Assembly: GCF_905220705.1 (NCBI RefSeq)
Contig: NZ_CAJNAT010000010.1
Location: 124,001-188,000, forward strand
DNA: 64,000 nt
Reading direction: 5' to 3'
From: Paraburkholderia domus
Lineage (GTDB): Bacteria; Pseudomonadota; Gammaproteobacteria; Burkholderiales; Burkholderiaceae
Part shown: piece by piece, positions 18,302 to 26,553 of the stretch
Position numbering within the stretch: the first letter of the stretch is position 1
Layout: the number at the start of each line of letters is the position of its first letter
Position numbers and translations under genes: made by a program
The notes under the pieces: model-generated
Database searches by the model: none
What the model was told of the DNA's origin: nothing
What the model saw: only the letters and a program-made list of their open reading frames with translations

Positions 18302-18868
18302 GTGAAACAGGCCAAGACTTTGACCGACAAGGAACTCAAGCAGGTACTTACCTACATTTCGTTGAACCGGCACGCAGCGCGCAATCGAGCAATGCTACTG
18401 CTGACGCATTGGGCCGGTATGCGTGTAGGCGAGGTCGCCGCCTTGCGTATTGGCGACGTGCTGAACGCAGACAACTCGATTAAATTCGAAATCCGCTTGC
18501 TTGCGGAGCAGACGAAAGGGCGTCACGCACGAACCGTTTTTATCGGCCAGCGACTTCGCAAAGAACTGGCGTCGTACGTCGCGACGCTGAAATGTCGGTC
18601 AACCGACAAATCGCTGTTCGCTACACAGAAACGGGCTGGATTCTCCGCGAATACGCTGTGCCAGTACTTCCATTGGCTTTACAAGCAGGTGGGGATTGAC
18701 GGAGCGAGTAGCCATTCTGGCCGACGCTCATTCATTACGAATTTAGCGAACAAGGGTATCGGCGTACGCGTGCTCATGTCACTTGCGGGGCATCGGGACA
18801 TCTCGACCACGCAACGTTACATTGACGTCAACGATGAGATGCAGCGTAAAGCAGTGGATCTCGTTTGA
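18302..18868 (+). CDS. Short tyrosine recombinase (catalytic domain only)
   Basis: 188 residues from a GTG start (VKQAKTLTDKELKQVLTYIS). The whole protein is a catalytic domain: Arg in THWAGMRVGEVAALRIGDV, Lys in EQTKGRHARTVF, SHSGRRSF (His-x-x-Arg), AGHRDIS and the nucleophile RYIDV. It lacks the N-terminal core-binding and arm-binding domains of full integrases. Similar short recombinases are common on Burkholderia islands and plasmids, where the role is unclear (resolution or cassette movement). A TGTCGGT..ACCGACA palindrome like those elsewhere in the island falls inside its coding region (18593-18608). Confidence 0.85.
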   Translation: MKQAKTLTDKELKQVLTYISLNRHAARNRAMLLLTHWAGMRVGEVAALRIGDVLNADNSIKFEIRLLAEQTKGRHARTVFIGQRLRKELASYVATLKCRSTDKSLFATQKRAGFSANTLCQYFHWLYKQVGIDGASSHSGRRSFITNLANKGIGVRVLMSLAGHRDISTTQRYIDVNDEMQRKAVDLV

Positions 18869-19260
18869 TGAAATGACACATCCCATGCGTCGACAGAAAA
18901 TGTCGGCAGCGTGCCTTGGCGGTTAGGCACGAGAGCGGGCCGGAACCGGCATACGTCTAGGGAGTCGGTTGGTCGTGCGGCGAAAGATGCGTCGGCTCGC
19001 CGACACTCACGATTCCCTATAAGCATCTCGGCCATTCAAGTGAGGTATTGGCATCGCCGAGTTTGCGCCGTCTGCAAGTTAGATCTGCTTGCGCCTCCCT
19101 CAAGGACACTCGGCTGCCTCTCCCAAGGCGCTATCGATTGTGGAGGGGCTACGCTGATCTCGGCACTTAGCCCACTCGACCGCATGGGGCGCTCCGGCAA
19201 AGCGTGCAGGGACGGAAAAACAGTGATTCAGCCCCAATATCGCGCATTGACCTAAGTTAG
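18869..19260. other. Gene-free stretch with a degenerate palindromic repeat
   Basis: About 390 bp with no supported gene. Around 18983-19040 the sequence (GAAAGATGCGTCGGCTCGCC, GACACTCACGATTCC, GCATCTCGGCCATTC) parallels 28190-28260, where the better palindrome TGTCGGCTCAACCGACA sits, so this is a diverged copy of the same dispersed repeat. Confidence 0.5.
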
Positions 19261-19276
19261 GTGTGTGTCGATAATG

Positions 19277-19289
19277 TACACATTGTGTA
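19277..19289. promoter_or_regulatory. Operator-like palindrome before the RHH gene
   Basis: TACACA-T-TGTGTA, a perfect 6+6 palindrome, lies between a GATAAT-like -10 and the AGGAGG ribosome site of the small ribbon-helix-helix gene. Its size and position suit autoregulation by an RHH dimer pair. Function is inferred. Confidence 0.5.
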
Positions 19290-19303
19290 TCCAGGAGGTC
19301 GCC

Positions 19304-19483
19304 ATGAATGCCGAAGCGGGGCTTCGAATTCGCGTTGACGACGCCTTACGACGCGACTTTATCGCGACTTGCAAAAGTCAAGACACCACTGCTGCTCAGG
19401 TCTTGCGAGCGTTTATGAGGTCGTACGTTGAGCAGTACGGGTCAAAGGTAGTACAGGGGCATTTGTTTGAGCAGCGTCAGTGA
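19304..19483 (+). CDS. Ribbon-helix-helix regulator upstream of the methyltransferase
   Basis: 59 residues. The pattern is that of CopG/RelB/Arc-type ribbon-helix-helix proteins: a short strand (GLRIRVDD), helix A (ALRRDFIATCKSQ), turn, and helix B (TAAQVLRAFMRSYVEQY). The start is fixed by CAGGAGGTC nine bases upstream. It resembles RelB-type antitoxins, but the next gene is a DNA methyltransferase 63 bp on, not a toxin, so it may serve the controller role that C proteins play in restriction-modification systems. The palindrome at 19277-19289 is a likely operator. Family assignment is by pattern only. Confidence 0.75.
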   Translation: MNAEAGLRIRVDDALRRDFIATCKSQDTTAAQVLRAFMRSYVEQYGSKVVQGHLFEQRQ

Positions 19484-19546
19484 AGCCAACAAACAAGCTA
19501 GGTGTTGGTAGACGCCCGATCTCCGAAAGTCCTTCGAGTATGTGAT

Positions 19547-21748
19547 ATGAAAAAATTAACGAGTATCTCGCTGTTTGCCGGTGGTGGCGGAATGACGGTT
19601 GGCGTTGGGCAAGCCGGATTCGATACGCTTTTCGCGACTGATATTGAACCTTCAGCCGCAAGTACATTTCAAAAGAACCTTCCTCAAATTCCGTTTCATC
19701 TAGGCGACATACGTCGGCTCACGCGCGAGCAGTTGGAAAAACAGTTGGGCCGGAAAAAAGTCGACTTTGTCGTAGGTGGCCCGCCGTGCCAAGGTTTTTC
19801 CACGATCGGTGACCAGAATCCGGCTGATCCAAGGAATGGCCTCTTCTGGTGCTTCGCCCGAGTCGTAGAGTGGTTAGCACCCTCTTGCTTCCTAATGGAA
19901 AACGTCAACTATTTGCGTACGCAGTATGGCGGCAGGTACGAAAGGGAGATTATCGCAGCTTTCGAACGGCTTGGTTATCGAGTGTGGGTTACCACCTTGA
20001 ACGCAGCCGACTACGGCGTCCCGCAAGTTCGCAAGCGGGTATTCTTTTTCGGTTCGCGTCTCAAAGGGGAATTCAACTGGCCGACGCCTACTCACGGTGC
20101 CGGCCTTCTTTCCTATTCGACAGTAGGAAGCGCAATCGACGATTTGCACGCTCCCAACGATGACATTCCCAATCACTCGTTTCTCCGACACGGTGAAACG
20201 GTCGTAGCGCGCTATCGTTTGATTCCGGAGGGCGGACGGATGCCGCCACCTTCAGAACTGCCGGAAGAAATTCGACGGAAAAATTTTGGAAATACCTATA
20301 AGCGGTTGCACAGAGGCCGTCCGTCGCTAACGCTCGTGCCGGGAAACAACGCATTTCCTGTTCATCCCGTCGAACACCGCAGCTTATCGCCCCGAGAAGC
20401 CGCCCGCATTCAAACATTCCCCGACGACTACGTTTTCGTGGGCTCCCGAGCCGAGCAATGCAAGCTGGTAGGCAATGCAGTCCCCGTTGAACTGGCACGG
20501 CACCTGAGCGAAGCAGTGAAGGAACATATCGAAGGACGCGCGAGTACGAGCGTGAGCAAAGCGAAGGCAGACAGCGAGCCTAAACAGCTGGCTCTTCTCG
20601 ACGGCGCACCGGATGGCAGGCGCACGCCTCGGCGGTCGGGACTAACTGCTGTCAGCTTCTTCACCGGTATCGGTGGACTCTTGCTCGGATTTCGAAACGC
20701 GGGTTTCGATATCCTCGGCTCTTACGACATGAAAAATAGCGTCGAGCGCAACTTTTCATTGAATTTTCCAGATATTAAGCACACTAGAGGGGACGTTGCG
20801 CAGTTAACTCTGCGAGATGTCAAACAGCACATCGGCGCTGAGGAAGTGGATGTGGTCTTTGGAGGGCCACCATGCCAAGGCTTCTCCATTTTCGGACGCC
20901 GCCGTTTCGTCAACACGCAGAATCATCGCCCCGAAGAAGATGAGCGAAACGAGCTTTCGCTGAAGTACATTGATCTGGCGATTGGACTGAGTCCGAAGGC
21001 AATTTTTTTGGAGAACGTAAAAGGCTTTGTATCTACCCGGCGCGGAGAATCGAGCTACCTGTTGCAAGTTGAAAAGCGCCTGCGCCGTGCTGGCTATCAG
21101 TTCGAACATCGCGTGATTAACTGCGCGACCTACGGTGTTCCGCAGCTACGCGAGCGGTTTATTCTGATCGCATGGAGGAAGGGGCTTGAATTTCAATGGC
21201 CCGAACCAAAGCACGTTTCCGAACCCAAATCGTGGCAGCGACGATTTGTTACGGTGGGCGATGTCATTACCGATCTCATGGATCCCAGCACCCACGGCGA
21301 TGAATTCAGTCACGCGCCGATGAACCATAAGGAGCTTGTGGTCGAGCGGTATAAATTGATTCCCGAAGGAGGTCGCCTTCCTGAAGGTGGCCTTCCGGAA
21401 GAACTCAGGAAAGGTTACCGTTCGGACAACGTAAAGAACTACAGCCACGTGTATCGGCGGCTCGCAATGAATGCACCGGCCACCACCATGGTTCCTGGGC
21501 ACAATGCGTTTCCGGTGCATCCTGTTCTGCACCGGACGCTAACGGTCCGGGAGGCCGCGCGCATACAGACGTTTCCAGACTGGATGCGATTCATCGGTAC
21601 TCGGCAGCAACAATGCACACTGGTTGGTAACGCGGTTCCGCCCTTGCTAGCCGAGATATTAGCAAGCGCGATTGCCAAGGCAATCAAGGGAAATTTCGTT
21701 TCGCTTGGCTACAAACGCGACGTATATGACCTTGCGACGACGGCATGA
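19547..21748 (+). CDS. Tandem-fused double DNA cytosine-C5 methyltransferase
   Basis: 733 residues holding two complete C5-methyltransferases. Unit 1 (about 4-330): motif I ISLFAGGGGMTVG, motif IV GGPPCQGFS with nucleophile Cys81, motif VI MENV, motif VIII GVPQVRKRV, motifs IX/X REAARIQTF and LVGNAVP. Unit 2 (about 367-725): motif I SFFTGIGGLLLG, PPCQGFS with Cys near 443, LENVKGF, GVPQLRERF, REAARIQTF, LVGNAVPP. The target-recognition stretches are also alike (ARYRLIPEGGRMP versus ERYKLIPEGGRLP), which implies internal duplication. Two units in one chain suit an asymmetric site with one modified cytosine per strand. The stop overlaps the start of the nuclease gene (ATGA). Confidence 0.92.
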   Translation: MKKLTSISLFAGGGGMTVGVGQAGFDTLFATDIEPSAASTFQKNLPQIPFHLGDIRRLTREQLEKQLGRKKVDFVVGGPPCQGFSTIGDQNPADPRNGLFWCFARVVEWLAPSCFLMENVNYLRTQYGGRYEREIIAAFERLGYRVWVTTLNAADYGVPQVRKRVFFFGSRLKGEFNWPTPTHGAGLLSYSTVGSAIDDLHAPNDDIPNHSFLRHGETVVARYRLIPEGGRMPPPSELPEEIRRKNFGNTYKRLHRGRPSLTLVPGNNAFPVHPVEHRSLSPREAARIQTFPDDYVFVGSRAEQCKLVGNAVPVELARHLSEAVKEHIEGRASTSVSKAKADSEPKQLALLDGAPDGRRTPRRSGLTAVSFFTGIGGLLLGFRNAGFDILGSYDMKNSVERNFSLNFPDIKHTRGDVAQLTLRDVKQHIGAEEVDVVFGGPPCQGFSIFGRRRFVNTQNHRPEEDERNELSLKYIDLAIGLSPKAIFLENVKGFVSTRRGESSYLLQVEKRLRRAGYQFEHRVINCATYGVPQLRERFILIAWRKGLEFQWPEPKHVSEPKSWQRRFVTVGDVITDLMDPSTHGDEFSHAPMNHKELVVERYKLIPEGGRLPEGGLPEELRKGYRSDNVKNYSHVYRRLAMNAPATTMVPGHNAFPVHPVLHRTLTVREAARIQTFPDWMRFIGTRQQQCTLVGNAVPPLLAEILASAIAKAIKGNFVSLGYKRDVYDLATTA

Positions 21749-22902
21749 ATACCCATGATGTGCTGGCGTATGCCGTCGCAACTCAAGCTGTTGAGCGTCT
21801 AAGGACCGCTGTATCGCCGTGGAACACATTGTTCTCGGCGGACGCCTACGTGACGGCATCGAGGGTCTGGCCTGTTCCGGACTTCGTCATTGTAGACAAC
21901 GCTAACGGTCTACAAATCGCGGCCGAATTCAAGCCGCCTCAGCAGACCAAGCGCGAATATTTAACCGGTTTGGGGCAGGCCATCGCATATTCGCTCGACT
22001 TCCATTATGGACTTCTCGTCCTGCCGGAAATCGCGGACGACGGCTACCGCATAGCGGAGCATGTCGTGCACGTTATGAAACAGAATACGATGCACGACGT
22101 GCCGGTCGGAGTACTCAGCTATGACCCAGCGACATTTTCCCCGCATAAGCCTGACTTTACCGAAGCCCATTTTTTCAGTAAGCGGATATCGGCCCCGCCT
22201 CACGTCGCCCAGCTCGACTCAAGCTTCTACGCGAAATGGCGAGAGATGTCGCCCGAAGAGTCGTTGCGGCTTTTGAAATATTGCTACGAAGAGATGGGAA
22301 GTGGAGCAGCGGCCACGTCTACGATTCTAACTCGCGCATTTGGCCGTCTCTGGATTGACATTCAAAGCGGTTTCCTGCGTCACTGGGGTGGTGGCACCAG
22401 AAGATATCAAGACACGGTAAAAATGAAAGGAAACGTTCTCAAAAACTACAAAAATTTCCTTTTTCACATTGGTTGGATTGAATCAGATGGTGCATTGACT
22501 AAAGGCGGCTTGGAGGCTCTTCATACCGGAACGCTATATGGAGCCGGTTCGCGCCCATTCCTAGATACGACCGCAACGGCTGTGCTGGGCGAGGGAAAGC
22601 ATCTTATATTGTTTAATGCGATTAGCGAGTATCAAGATACCGTGGGCGGCGACTTTCCGGAGGAGCCGAAATGGCTCGAGAACCTTGAGGACTTTCTCGA
22701 AGCGAAGGGCTTGCTCAAGCGAAATCCAGAAAGATCAGCTGTCGCAGTTGCTGGGTCAACGCGGCAGTTTCTCAAGGCTGAGAAGCAGTTATGGCGGCAA
22801 CTGGAACTTATAAAGCCGAATGGCCCTCGAGTGTTCCATCGAGGTCGGGGTTTGATATTCAATTGGTCGAGAATTGCCGAACTGCTAAAATCGACGGGGT
22901 GA
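21745..22902 (+). CDS. PD-(D/E)xK-type restriction endonuclease candidate
   Basis: 385 residues, translationally coupled to the methyltransferase by an ATGA overlap. A PD-(D/E)xK site is visible: PD at 45-46 (VWPVPDFVIVD) and E61-x-K63 (LQIAAEFKPP), followed by TKREYLTGLGQAIAYSLDFHYGLLVLPE, the usual helix-strand after the active site. The C-terminal half (about 165-385) contains winged-helix-like segments (NFLFHIGWIESDGALTKGGLEAL, EDFLEAKGLLKRN) that may read DNA. No helicase or Mrr domain is present. Context and the catalytic motif make a Type II restriction enzyme the best call; the recognition site is unknown. Confidence 0.78.
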   Translation: MNTHDVLAYAVATQAVERLRTAVSPWNTLFSADAYVTASRVWPVPDFVIVDNANGLQIAAEFKPPQQTKREYLTGLGQAIAYSLDFHYGLLVLPEIADDGYRIAEHVVHVMKQNTMHDVPVGVLSYDPATFSPHKPDFTEAHFFSKRISAPPHVAQLDSSFYAKWREMSPEESLRLLKYCYEEMGSGAAATSTILTRAFGRLWIDIQSGFLRHWGGGTRRYQDTVKMKGNVLKNYKNFLFHIGWIESDGALTKGGLEALHTGTLYGAGSRPFLDTTATAVLGEGKHLILFNAISEYQDTVGGDFPEEPKWLENLEDFLEAKGLLKRNPERSAVAVAGSTRQFLKAEKQLWRQLELIKPNGPRVFHRGRGLIFNWSRIAELLKSTG

Positions 22903-22949
22903 TTACTTCGATGGCGAGTGACCGTCCGCTAGCCGTCTGCGGCATGTGA

Positions 22950-23384
22950 TTAACGCCTTATCTGCTTCGACTCCAACGTGTTGAGCGCTTCCCTGAAAAT
23001 CGCCTGAAGGCCGGGCAGCGCTTTTTCTAGAACATCGTAGAGGCCCATGTCATGGGCACGCTGCTCAAGCGTCGCTCGATACAGTCGGGCAGATTCGCAT
23101 CTTGCGTCAATGGGCACAAGAAAGTATTCGCCGTTCTGGTTTTTCGTGGACTCGATGTCCCTGGCCAGTCCCTGCTCCTGCAAATCGAACGCGGCGCCGA
23201 TTGCCTGGCCGCGACTACAACCGAGCAGCAGATGCAATTTATCGAGTGAGATTTCGCCGGTGGACAGTCCAACGTCGAGCGCCTTTGCTGCGAAGACGGA
23301 GGTATTCATCGCTTTTGCCAAGGCGGTTGCGTAGCGCCCGTGATAAAGCGACATAAAATTGTGGAAGCGGGTAATCGCAAGCAT
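22950..23384 (-). CDS. Hypothetical protein with winged-helix-like segment
   Basis: 144 residues, ATG at 23384 with an AGAAGG site. I do not recognise the family. After an N-terminal helix (FHNFMSLYHGRYATALAKAM), residues about 38-78 read as a helix-turn-helix or winged helix (LSTGEISLDKLHLLLGCSRG, then AIGAAFDLQEQGLARDI, with the charged turn ESTKNQNGEYFLVPI as a possible wing). The rest is helical. This would suit a small transcription regulator. It converges with the nuclease gene (47 bp between stops), so it is not part of that operon. Confidence 0.55.
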   Translation of the reverse strand: MLAITRFHNFMSLYHGRYATALAKAMNTSVFAAKALDVGLSTGEISLDKLHLLLGCSRGQAIGAAFDLQEQGLARDIESTKNQNGEYFLVPIDARCESARLYRATLEQRAHDMGLYDVLEKALPGLQAIFREALNTLESKQIRR

Positions 23385-23576
23385 GTCGCCTTCTCTGATG
23401 ATATGGACTCTATACTGATGCGGATATCAAAATCACCAAAGCCGCATCGGTATAAAGAGGGTAGCTATTGGGTGGCACATCATCAAGAAAAGAGTGACAT
23501 GGAGGGCGCGTCCGTCCGTGTACTGCGTTGCGCTGAATACGTATCAGCCGGCTCGCGAACGTATCCGGCGCTGCAG

Positions 23577-23603
23577 GGAATTGTCGGCTGGGCCGACAAT
23601 TCC
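23577..23603. repeat. Perfect 12-bp palindrome (TGTCGG family, copy P1)
   Basis: GGAATTGTCGGC-TGG-GCCGACAATTCC, a perfect 12-bp stem with a 3-base loop, ten bases beyond the stop of the 351-residue gene on the minus strand. On that strand it could act as a hairpin at the transcript end. It shares the TTGTCGG..CCGACAA core with copies at 25861, 28203 and 30615. Confidence 0.7.
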
Positions 23604-23613
23604 GCCAGTGGAC

Positions 23614-24669
23614 TCAAGACGTAATCGATTCGCCAGCCTCGGCCGAGGAGTTCTCGCCTGCCACCTCGTTATCGGCGACATCGCTTTTCGGCTCAATGTC
23701 TTCGATCTTGTGACCTTTCAGTTCGTTGTAGTTCGAGTCCTTTTGAAGCGTATAGAAAATCACCTTCTCGCCGTCGTACTTGATCGCGATCGGACGCCAA
23801 GCTCCGGCGCTGGGAATCAAGTCGATCATGGATTCCGGCAAATCGGCGCGGTCGTAGTCTCCGACGTGCATCCATGACGCTTCGAGCGCGGCATCGAAAA
23901 GAGCTTTTTCTTTGCCTTTGGCCGCCCGTTTAGCGCGCTGTTGCTGCTCCTTCGCGTCCTTTGCATCCCGTTCGTCCTTGTTGACCTTTTTGACGATATC
24001 GCTCAGATTGCCATTCGTCTTGACCCAATCTGCGAAAGATTCCTCCGTCTGCCCTTCGGCATGTGCACGTTTCAAAACTTTGGCATCTGCCGACGCTTGC
24101 TTGCGATCATTTTTCCGCAAGATCGTCGAAAACAGGTGATATTCGCTGGTAGCCTTCGACTGGCGCTTCCGTTCGCACAGTTTATAAAGCTCATCCTTAA
24201 GCGTATCAATTGCGACGGTATCGTCTGCGACCGGGTTAAAATACTTGTGACGGAGGCCGAGGATTTTAGCCAGAGCCTTAATCGCAAGCCCTTGAGTCTT
24301 GTTGCTGTATGCGGTTTCCTTCGTCTCAAGTTCACGACCAGCGTCGCCGATCACTGCAACGTCGGTTCGGAAGAGCGGGAGAACCGTCTCCTCATCGAAA
24401 GGTTCTGGGGCGTCGTTAGCAGTATTTCGCGTGTCAGCATGGGATTGCGCCGGTTGCTGCGTCCCGTGCTCGTTTTGCAGCGTCTCATTGGCAGAGGTCG
24501 GGGCAACCGACATTTCGCTATTCTGGTTGCCAGCTTGCTCGGTATCCGTTTTCGGAACGATATCGGATTGATTGAGAGAGGCCTGCTTTGCGCCAGCACG
24601 TGCGCTCGGCTTGATAAAGTGCAGAAGGCGTTGACGAGTAATGAAAGCATTGCGGTGTTGGGCTTGCAT
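23614..24669 (-). CDS. Hypothetical highly charged protein
   Basis: 351 residues, ATG at 24669 with AAAGGAAC upstream. No family recognised. The first 100 residues are low-complexity and polar (Gln/Asn/Ser/Thr). Residues about 120-180 (QGLAIKALAKILGLRHKYFN, TLKDELYKLCERKRQSKATS) and 185-265 are charged helices; KDERDAKDAKEQQQRAKRAA is probably coiled-coil. A compact beta-like segment follows (WRPIAIKYDGEKVIFYTL) and the tail is acidic. No signal peptide or membrane span. Such layouts occur in plasmid- and island-borne DNA-associated proteins, but I cannot assign a role. Confidence 0.55.
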   Translation of the reverse strand: MQAQHRNAFITRQRLLHFIKPSARAGAKQASLNQSDIVPKTDTEQAGNQNSEMSVAPTSANETLQNEHGTQQPAQSHADTRNTANDAPEPFDEETVLPLFRTDVAVIGDAGRELETKETAYSNKTQGLAIKALAKILGLRHKYFNPVADDTVAIDTLKDELYKLCERKRQSKATSEYHLFSTILRKNDRKQASADAKVLKRAHAEGQTEESFADWVKTNGNLSDIVKKVNKDERDAKDAKEQQQRAKRAAKGKEKALFDAALEASWMHVGDYDRADLPESMIDLIPSAGAWRPIAIKYDGEKVIFYTLQKDSNYNELKGHKIEDIEPKSDVADNEVAGENSSAEAGESITS

Positions 24670-24888
24670 AATCTGTTCCTTTAAAGTTGGTTAATGTCGA
24701 TCGTTAACCGAAAAGTGTGATTTAATTTCCGGAAAACGCGTGATTCCGCAGGCGTGGACGACGTGCCACGACTGATAGTGCTTTTGCTGCTTTAGGGGTT
24801 TGTTGCCGCTTTACTGCTGTATCGAAATCGTTATTGATTCGACGAGATGAAGTGTAGATTGGTGGGGAGCTTGGCGGTATTGGCACGT

Positions 24889-24922
24889 GCTTGCAACTGC
24901 CAACTTTCGGCGAGTTGCAAGC
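24889..24922. repeat. 10-bp perfect inverted repeat
   Basis: GCTTGCAACT and AGTTGCAAGC separated by 14 bases, about 33 bp beyond the stop of the gene at 24955. No T-run follows. It may be an operator, an origin-related site or a hairpin at the transcript end. Confidence 0.55.
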
Positions 24923-24954
24923 AAATGTGGACGTTCGTGAAGGTCGCGCGGGTG

Positions 24955-25650
24955 CTAGCCTGTGAAGGCTAATTCTCTGAACCAACGACGAATTGTACTT
25001 GGTGAGAAATCTTTCCTATCTTCTTTGCCGTAGAACGGATCACCCTCCTTCGCATAGCGTTCCCGCTCACGAAGGTATGCATTGATTTGTGGAGCCAGCT
25101 CTTCCGCAGCCCCGTTTGCACCCCTGAAATCGTTCAGATGACGCTGTGCTAATTCAAGGGCGAACTCCTTTACGACGCGCTCGGGAGCGTGCTTTGCGCT
25201 AGCGCCGCTTTGAGCATGCTTTGATTTAGATTTTTTAACGGCGCGTCCGACTGAGAGGGGTATAAATCGCGCGCCATAGGCTCGTCCGAGGAACAATTGG
25301 GCTCGGCACATGCAGACCCATGCCTTATGTTCGTCACCAGCTTTGTGCGCTCTATATGCCTTGATTGCAAACGCGCAGCCGATGCGAATCAATGAGAGAG
25401 GGTCATTTACCTTGTCGAGGTTTTTCAGTTCATCTCGTACATGATCCGGATCGAGGTTTCTCTGGGTGCTCAGGGCCTTGAAAATCTGGGTTTTGAATTC
25501 GTCAGCGACTTTCAGCCGATTGTTCTCGTCGGCGTCGAACACCTCGCGACCAATTGCCTTTCTTTGAAGTTCTATGTAGCAGTTGGAAAATCCCTTCATG
25601 CTCTTTCTATAGATCGATTCGATCGATTCGTGATATTTGTCTTCGCTCAT
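24955..25650 (-). CDS. Hypothetical protein
   Basis: 231 residues from ATG 25650 (MSEDKYHESIESIYRKSMKG); a TTG ten codons upstream is also open. No family recognised. The protein is soluble and mostly helical: ELQRKAIGREVFDADENNRL, FKTQIFKALSTQRNLDPDHV, then a Cys-containing stretch (AWVCMCRAQLFLGRAYGARF) and a basic loop (KKSKSKHAQSG). The end, KDFSPSTIRRWFRELAF, looks like a helix-turn-helix recognition helix. It lies upstream of the 351-residue gene on the same strand but 285 bp away. Confidence 0.55.
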   Translation of the reverse strand: MSEDKYHESIESIYRKSMKGFSNCYIELQRKAIGREVFDADENNRLKVADEFKTQIFKALSTQRNLDPDHVRDELKNLDKVNDPLSLIRIGCAFAIKAYRAHKAGDEHKAWVCMCRAQLFLGRAYGARFIPLSVGRAVKKSKSKHAQSGASAKHAPERVVKEFALELAQRHLNDFRGANGAAEELAPQINAYLRERERYAKEGDPFYGKEDRKDFSPSTIRRWFRELAFTG

Positions 25651-25819
25651 GCGGGGTGTGTGTGAAGTGTCGCCTGCCAAACTTATAATCGTACGCTAGG
25701 TCGATCGAGGAGCACCAGCTCATACGGGCACTAGTGTTGACTAAGCGTGCAGGCCGGTTGGCAAAGGCGTTTTGCCGCGCTTTCCGGCTTTGCACTTGCT
25801 CCGCTGCGAAGGCAAGCGA

Positions 25820-25877
25820 CCAGACGCTTGGCGGCTCTTCTGCCAAGCCGTGGGGCAAATTGTCGGTCACACCGACA
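25820..25877 (+). repeat. Dispersed repeat copy R1 with palindrome P2
   Basis: Core CCAGACGCTTGG-n-GGCTCTTCTG, two variable bases, AAGCC at 25820-25849, shared with R2 and R3. Immediately after it, at 25861-25877, is TGTCGGT-CAC-ACCGACA, a 7-bp perfect palindrome of the island family. Confidence 0.7.
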
Positions 25878-26029
25878 GTTGCGGGCAATCAGCAACGCAC
25901 GGGCTTGGTTTTGATGCGACGGGGCACGTCTGCACCTACGTGCGGTCGTTCGAAGCGCAGCTTGTGGGAATGACTGACGTTTAGTACGTTTTCTAGCGCT
26001 GTACTTGCTTCCGCTATCAAGCCATGCAG

Positions 26030-26097
26030 CCAGACGCTTGGAGGCTCTTCTGGCAAGCCTGGGCGTATTTTAAGTGCCAGGCAGTTGTCGATTTAAT
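26030..26097 (+). repeat. Dispersed repeat copy R2 (left of Kiwa)
   Basis: The 30-bp core at 26030-26059 plus GGCAGTTGTCG at 26080-26090, exactly 51 bases from the start of the core, the same spacing as in R3. It lies 456 bp upstream of kwaA in the same orientation as R3. Confidence 0.7.
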
Positions 26098-26553
26098 CGA
26101 CTTGTGGTGTTGTCGCGGTCGCACTGCGATTCCTGCCCCCGCGCCTCGACCGGATCAAGTTGATGTTCATCTCGCCCGTCGGTGCGCCGGCGTAGGGGGC
26201 TCGATCGTTTCGACGGAGGCGTGCGGCGCTACCTGCTACTGCCACTGCCGGCATGTCGAAACGCCGCGGAATTGGGGCGCGCACAGAAAAGAACTAGCTC
26301 TGCTGATTTTGCAGGCGGACGAGATCGACGGCGATGCGGAATGCTAGCGATGTTTCCGCCGAGGCAATTCGTCATTCAACGTAGCACCCGACCGTTCGTC
26401 CGCCACGAATGAAAGTCCCGAGACGACCGCTAAAGGCGCCAGTTGGAGGAGCGGATAGAAAAGGCGGCTGCGGGGAGACGATACTTGTCACAATTTGTAC
26501 TATGATGCGGCAGCCTCTCCTAAAAAAACAGAGCACTTATCGGCCGGTCCGCT

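Larger units (their letters stand above)
25681..26553. other. Repeat-bearing non-coding region upstream of Kiwa
   Basis: About 870 bp with no supported gene. It contains two copies (R1, R2) of a dispersed repeat and one palindrome (P2). The last 100 bp are AT-rich and contain the likely kwaA promoter region (TTGTCACAATTTG, TATGAT), though the spacing is not canonical. Confidence 0.6.

Noticed and set aside
24880..24895. TTGGCACGTGCTTGCA as a sigma-54 promoter
   Set aside because: The GG to GC spacing is one base too short for a -24/-12 promoter, and the downstream gene on that strand does not start nearby.
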